Shown piece after piece: positions 5,507-6,672 of a stretch of DNA of 6,672 nt (its first letter is position 1; each line of letters starts with the position of its first letter). Below the pieces are notes generated by a model. The model was not told where the DNA came from. It searched no databases and saw only the letters and a program-made list of their open reading frames with translations. The stretch is from Clostridiaceae bacterium (GTDB taxonomy: Bacteria; Bacillota; Clostridia; Saccharofermentanales; DTU023): the NCBI GenBank assembly GCA_012798865.1, contig JAAZMK010000041.1:1-6672 (forward strand), in the 5' to 3' direction. Made by a program: the position numbers and the translations under genes.

Positions 5507-6672
5507 CTACCCGATCATGATGTGTTCTTCTGCCTGTTTGAACTCTGAATCAAATCGCTGTCGTGTTACCAACGCATAGAGCACGGTCAAGGGTCCCAGT
5601 TTGCCAAATAACATCGTTGTAATCAAGACGAGTTGACCGCCTATGCTGAAAATAGCCGTATTCGCGCGCGACAGCCCGACCGTGCCGAAAGCCGATATGA
5701 CTTCAAAAAGCACGTCGATAAAAACCACATGCGGATCAGTTATTGTAATGATAAAACATGCCGTGAGAATCCAAAGAGCGGACACAAGTACGATCGTTGA
5801 CGCCCGTCGCGCAATCTCAACAGGGAGACGCCTCTTGAAGACGGTCGTCTCTTTCCTGCGGGTCGCCTCCGCTCTCGTATTGACGAGCAACGCGACGAGT
5901 GTTGTGGTCTTGACACCGCCTGCCGTCCCGACAGGCGATCCGCCGATAAACATCAACGTAATCGCGAGAAGCGCGGAGGCGTGTGTCAGAGATCCTTGAG
6001 GGATAGAAGAGAACCCTGCTGTACGCGTCGTTGTCGACTGAAGAAACGCGTTGAGCCACTGAATACCTAACGGCTGATTGCCCATCGTCGCGGGATTTTT
6101 GCGTTCGAGAACCCAAAACAAGATCGTTCCGCCGATGAGAAGCACGGCTGTTGTCGCGACGACGATTTTCGTGTGGAGACGGAATTTCTTCCAGCGGCGC
6201 CCTTTGACGATGTCGCGATAGACGGGATACCCGATACCGCCCAGAATAATAAGAATCGAAATGGCGAAAATAACAACAATGTCCGATGCCCACATCTCCA
6301 ACGAATTAGCACCCAGAATATCGAGACCGGCATTGCAGTACGCCGAGACGGAATGAAAAACGGCATACCACATACCCGTCTTCCAGCCAAATGCCGGAAC
6401 AAATCTCGTTGCGAGAATAATAGCTCCGAGAGCTTCGATCGCGAACGTCGCGACGAGAACAAAATGTATCAGTTTTGCCATGCCTCTCGGGGTCTCGGCA
6501 TTTTTTTCCGCCGCGATCGCGAGACGGCTCCTCATAGTGATCCGCATGTTGAGCGTCATCGCGAGACCTGCTGCCGCCGTCACGATCCCGAGACCGCCGA
6601 GCTGGATGAGAAGCAAAATGACAATTTTACCGAACAGGGACCAGTAAGTCGCCGTCGTCACCGTAACGAGTC
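5507..6672 (-). CDS. ktrB: Potassium uptake channel subunit KtrB/TrkH, 5' end missing
   Basis: This is a membrane potassium (possibly Na+-dependent) uptake channel of the superfamily of K+ transporters, built from four M1-P-M2 repeats. The frame is open to the right edge; 387 complete codons are visible, and roughly 65-75 N-terminal residues should be missing. A GTG at 6659-6661 is internal, because LVT precedes it in frame in the usual post-filter context. Three P-loops are visible, with filter glycines in SAYCNAGLD (Gly codon 6326-6328), TTRTAGFSS (6014-6016) and SAFGTVGLS (5675-5677). Their spacing (104 and 113 residues) fits KtrB. The first filter glycine should be the codon cut by the window edge, where NGA is visible. 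The glycine-rich gating loop of the third repeat, GGSPVGTAGGVKTTT, is intact. In the last M2 helix, Lys (codon 5600-5602, in FGKLGPLT) takes the place of the conserved basic residue, usually Arg. The protein is paired with ktrA downstream. Confidence 0.93.
   Translation of the reverse strand, partial: LVTVTTATYWSLFGKIVILLLIQLGGLGIVTAAAGLAMTLNMRITMRSRLAIAAEKNAETPRGMAKLIHFVLVATFAIEALGAIILATRFVPAFGWKTGMWYAVFHSVSAYCNAGLDILGANSLEMWASDIVVIFAISILIILGGIGYPVYRDIVKGRRWKKFRLHTKIVVATTAVLLIGGTILFWVLERKNPATMGNQPLGIQWLNAFLQSTTTRTAGFSSIPQGSLTHASALLAITLMFIGGSPVGTAGGVKTTTLVALLVNTRAEATRRKETTVFKRRLPVEIARRASTIVLVSALWILTACFIITITDPHVVFIDVLFEVISAFGTVGLSRANTAIFSIGGQLVLITTMLFGKLGPLTVLYALVTRQRFDSEFKQAEEHIMIG

Noticed and set aside
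5025..5579. Long open frame on the plus strand (184 codons) opposite ktrA and the gap
   Set aside because: It lies mostly antisense to the strongly supported ktrA frame, and its translation is low-complexity and not recognisable. It is a shadow of the real gene.
5817..6293. Open frame on the minus strand in another frame within ktrB (158 codons)
   Set aside because: It overlaps ktrB on the same strand, and its Arg/Ser-rich translation is typical of an out-of-frame reading.
1..6672. CRISPR arrays, insertion sequences, tRNA or rRNA genes, toxin-antitoxin or phage-defence modules
   Set aside because: The five genes fill nearly all of the window, and no repeats with regular spacing, transposase motifs or RNA-gene-like sequences were seen.

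Overview
The window looks like ordinary chromosome from a bacterium, most likely a Clostridia-type Bacillota. This rests on the style of the proteins (a Ktr/Trk potassium uptake pair, an AI-2E-family permease, a Lon protease, and an NhaP2-like antiporter with regulatory RCK_C domains) and on a roughly balanced base composition judged by eye. The lineage call is an inference. No RNA genes, mobile elements, CRISPR arrays or transferred-looking islands were seen, and no gap longer than about 120 bases lacks a gene.

Layout, left to right. Bases 1-786 (+) hold the C-terminal part of a cation/proton antiporter, running in from the left edge and ending in two tandem RCK_C-like domains. After 70 bases comes lon (857-3424, +), a complete ATP-dependent Lon protease with all catalytic residues and an unusual acidic-then-basic N-terminal extension of about 75 residues. 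After 61 bases comes a complete AI-2E-family permease (3486-4676, +). These three genes share a strand and no clear terminator separates them, so they may be partly co-transcribed; the permease also has a candidate promoter of its own. At 4669-4690 a perfect inverted repeat marks the convergent junction. On the minus strand lie ktrA/trkA (4721-5386) and, upstream of it, ktrB/trkH (5507 to the right edge, 5' end missing). They are separated by 120 bases with two candidate promoters.

Together the window has a potassium theme. A potassium uptake channel and its RCK regulatory ring (KtrB and KtrA) converge on a strand carrying an RCK-regulated antiporter of a family that exports potassium or sodium in exchange for protons. 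All the RCK_C domains are of the type that in other Bacillota binds cyclic-di-AMP, so uptake and efflux could be controlled reciprocally; this is inference. Lon does general protein quality control, and the AI-2E permease exports an unidentified small molecule or ion.

I did not find a convincing previously undescribed system. The points most worth a second look are the bipartite Lon extension, the tandem RCK_C domains, an altered likely c-di-AMP pocket position in KtrA, a possibly leaderless permease start, and the stop-codon-containing hairpin at the convergent junction.
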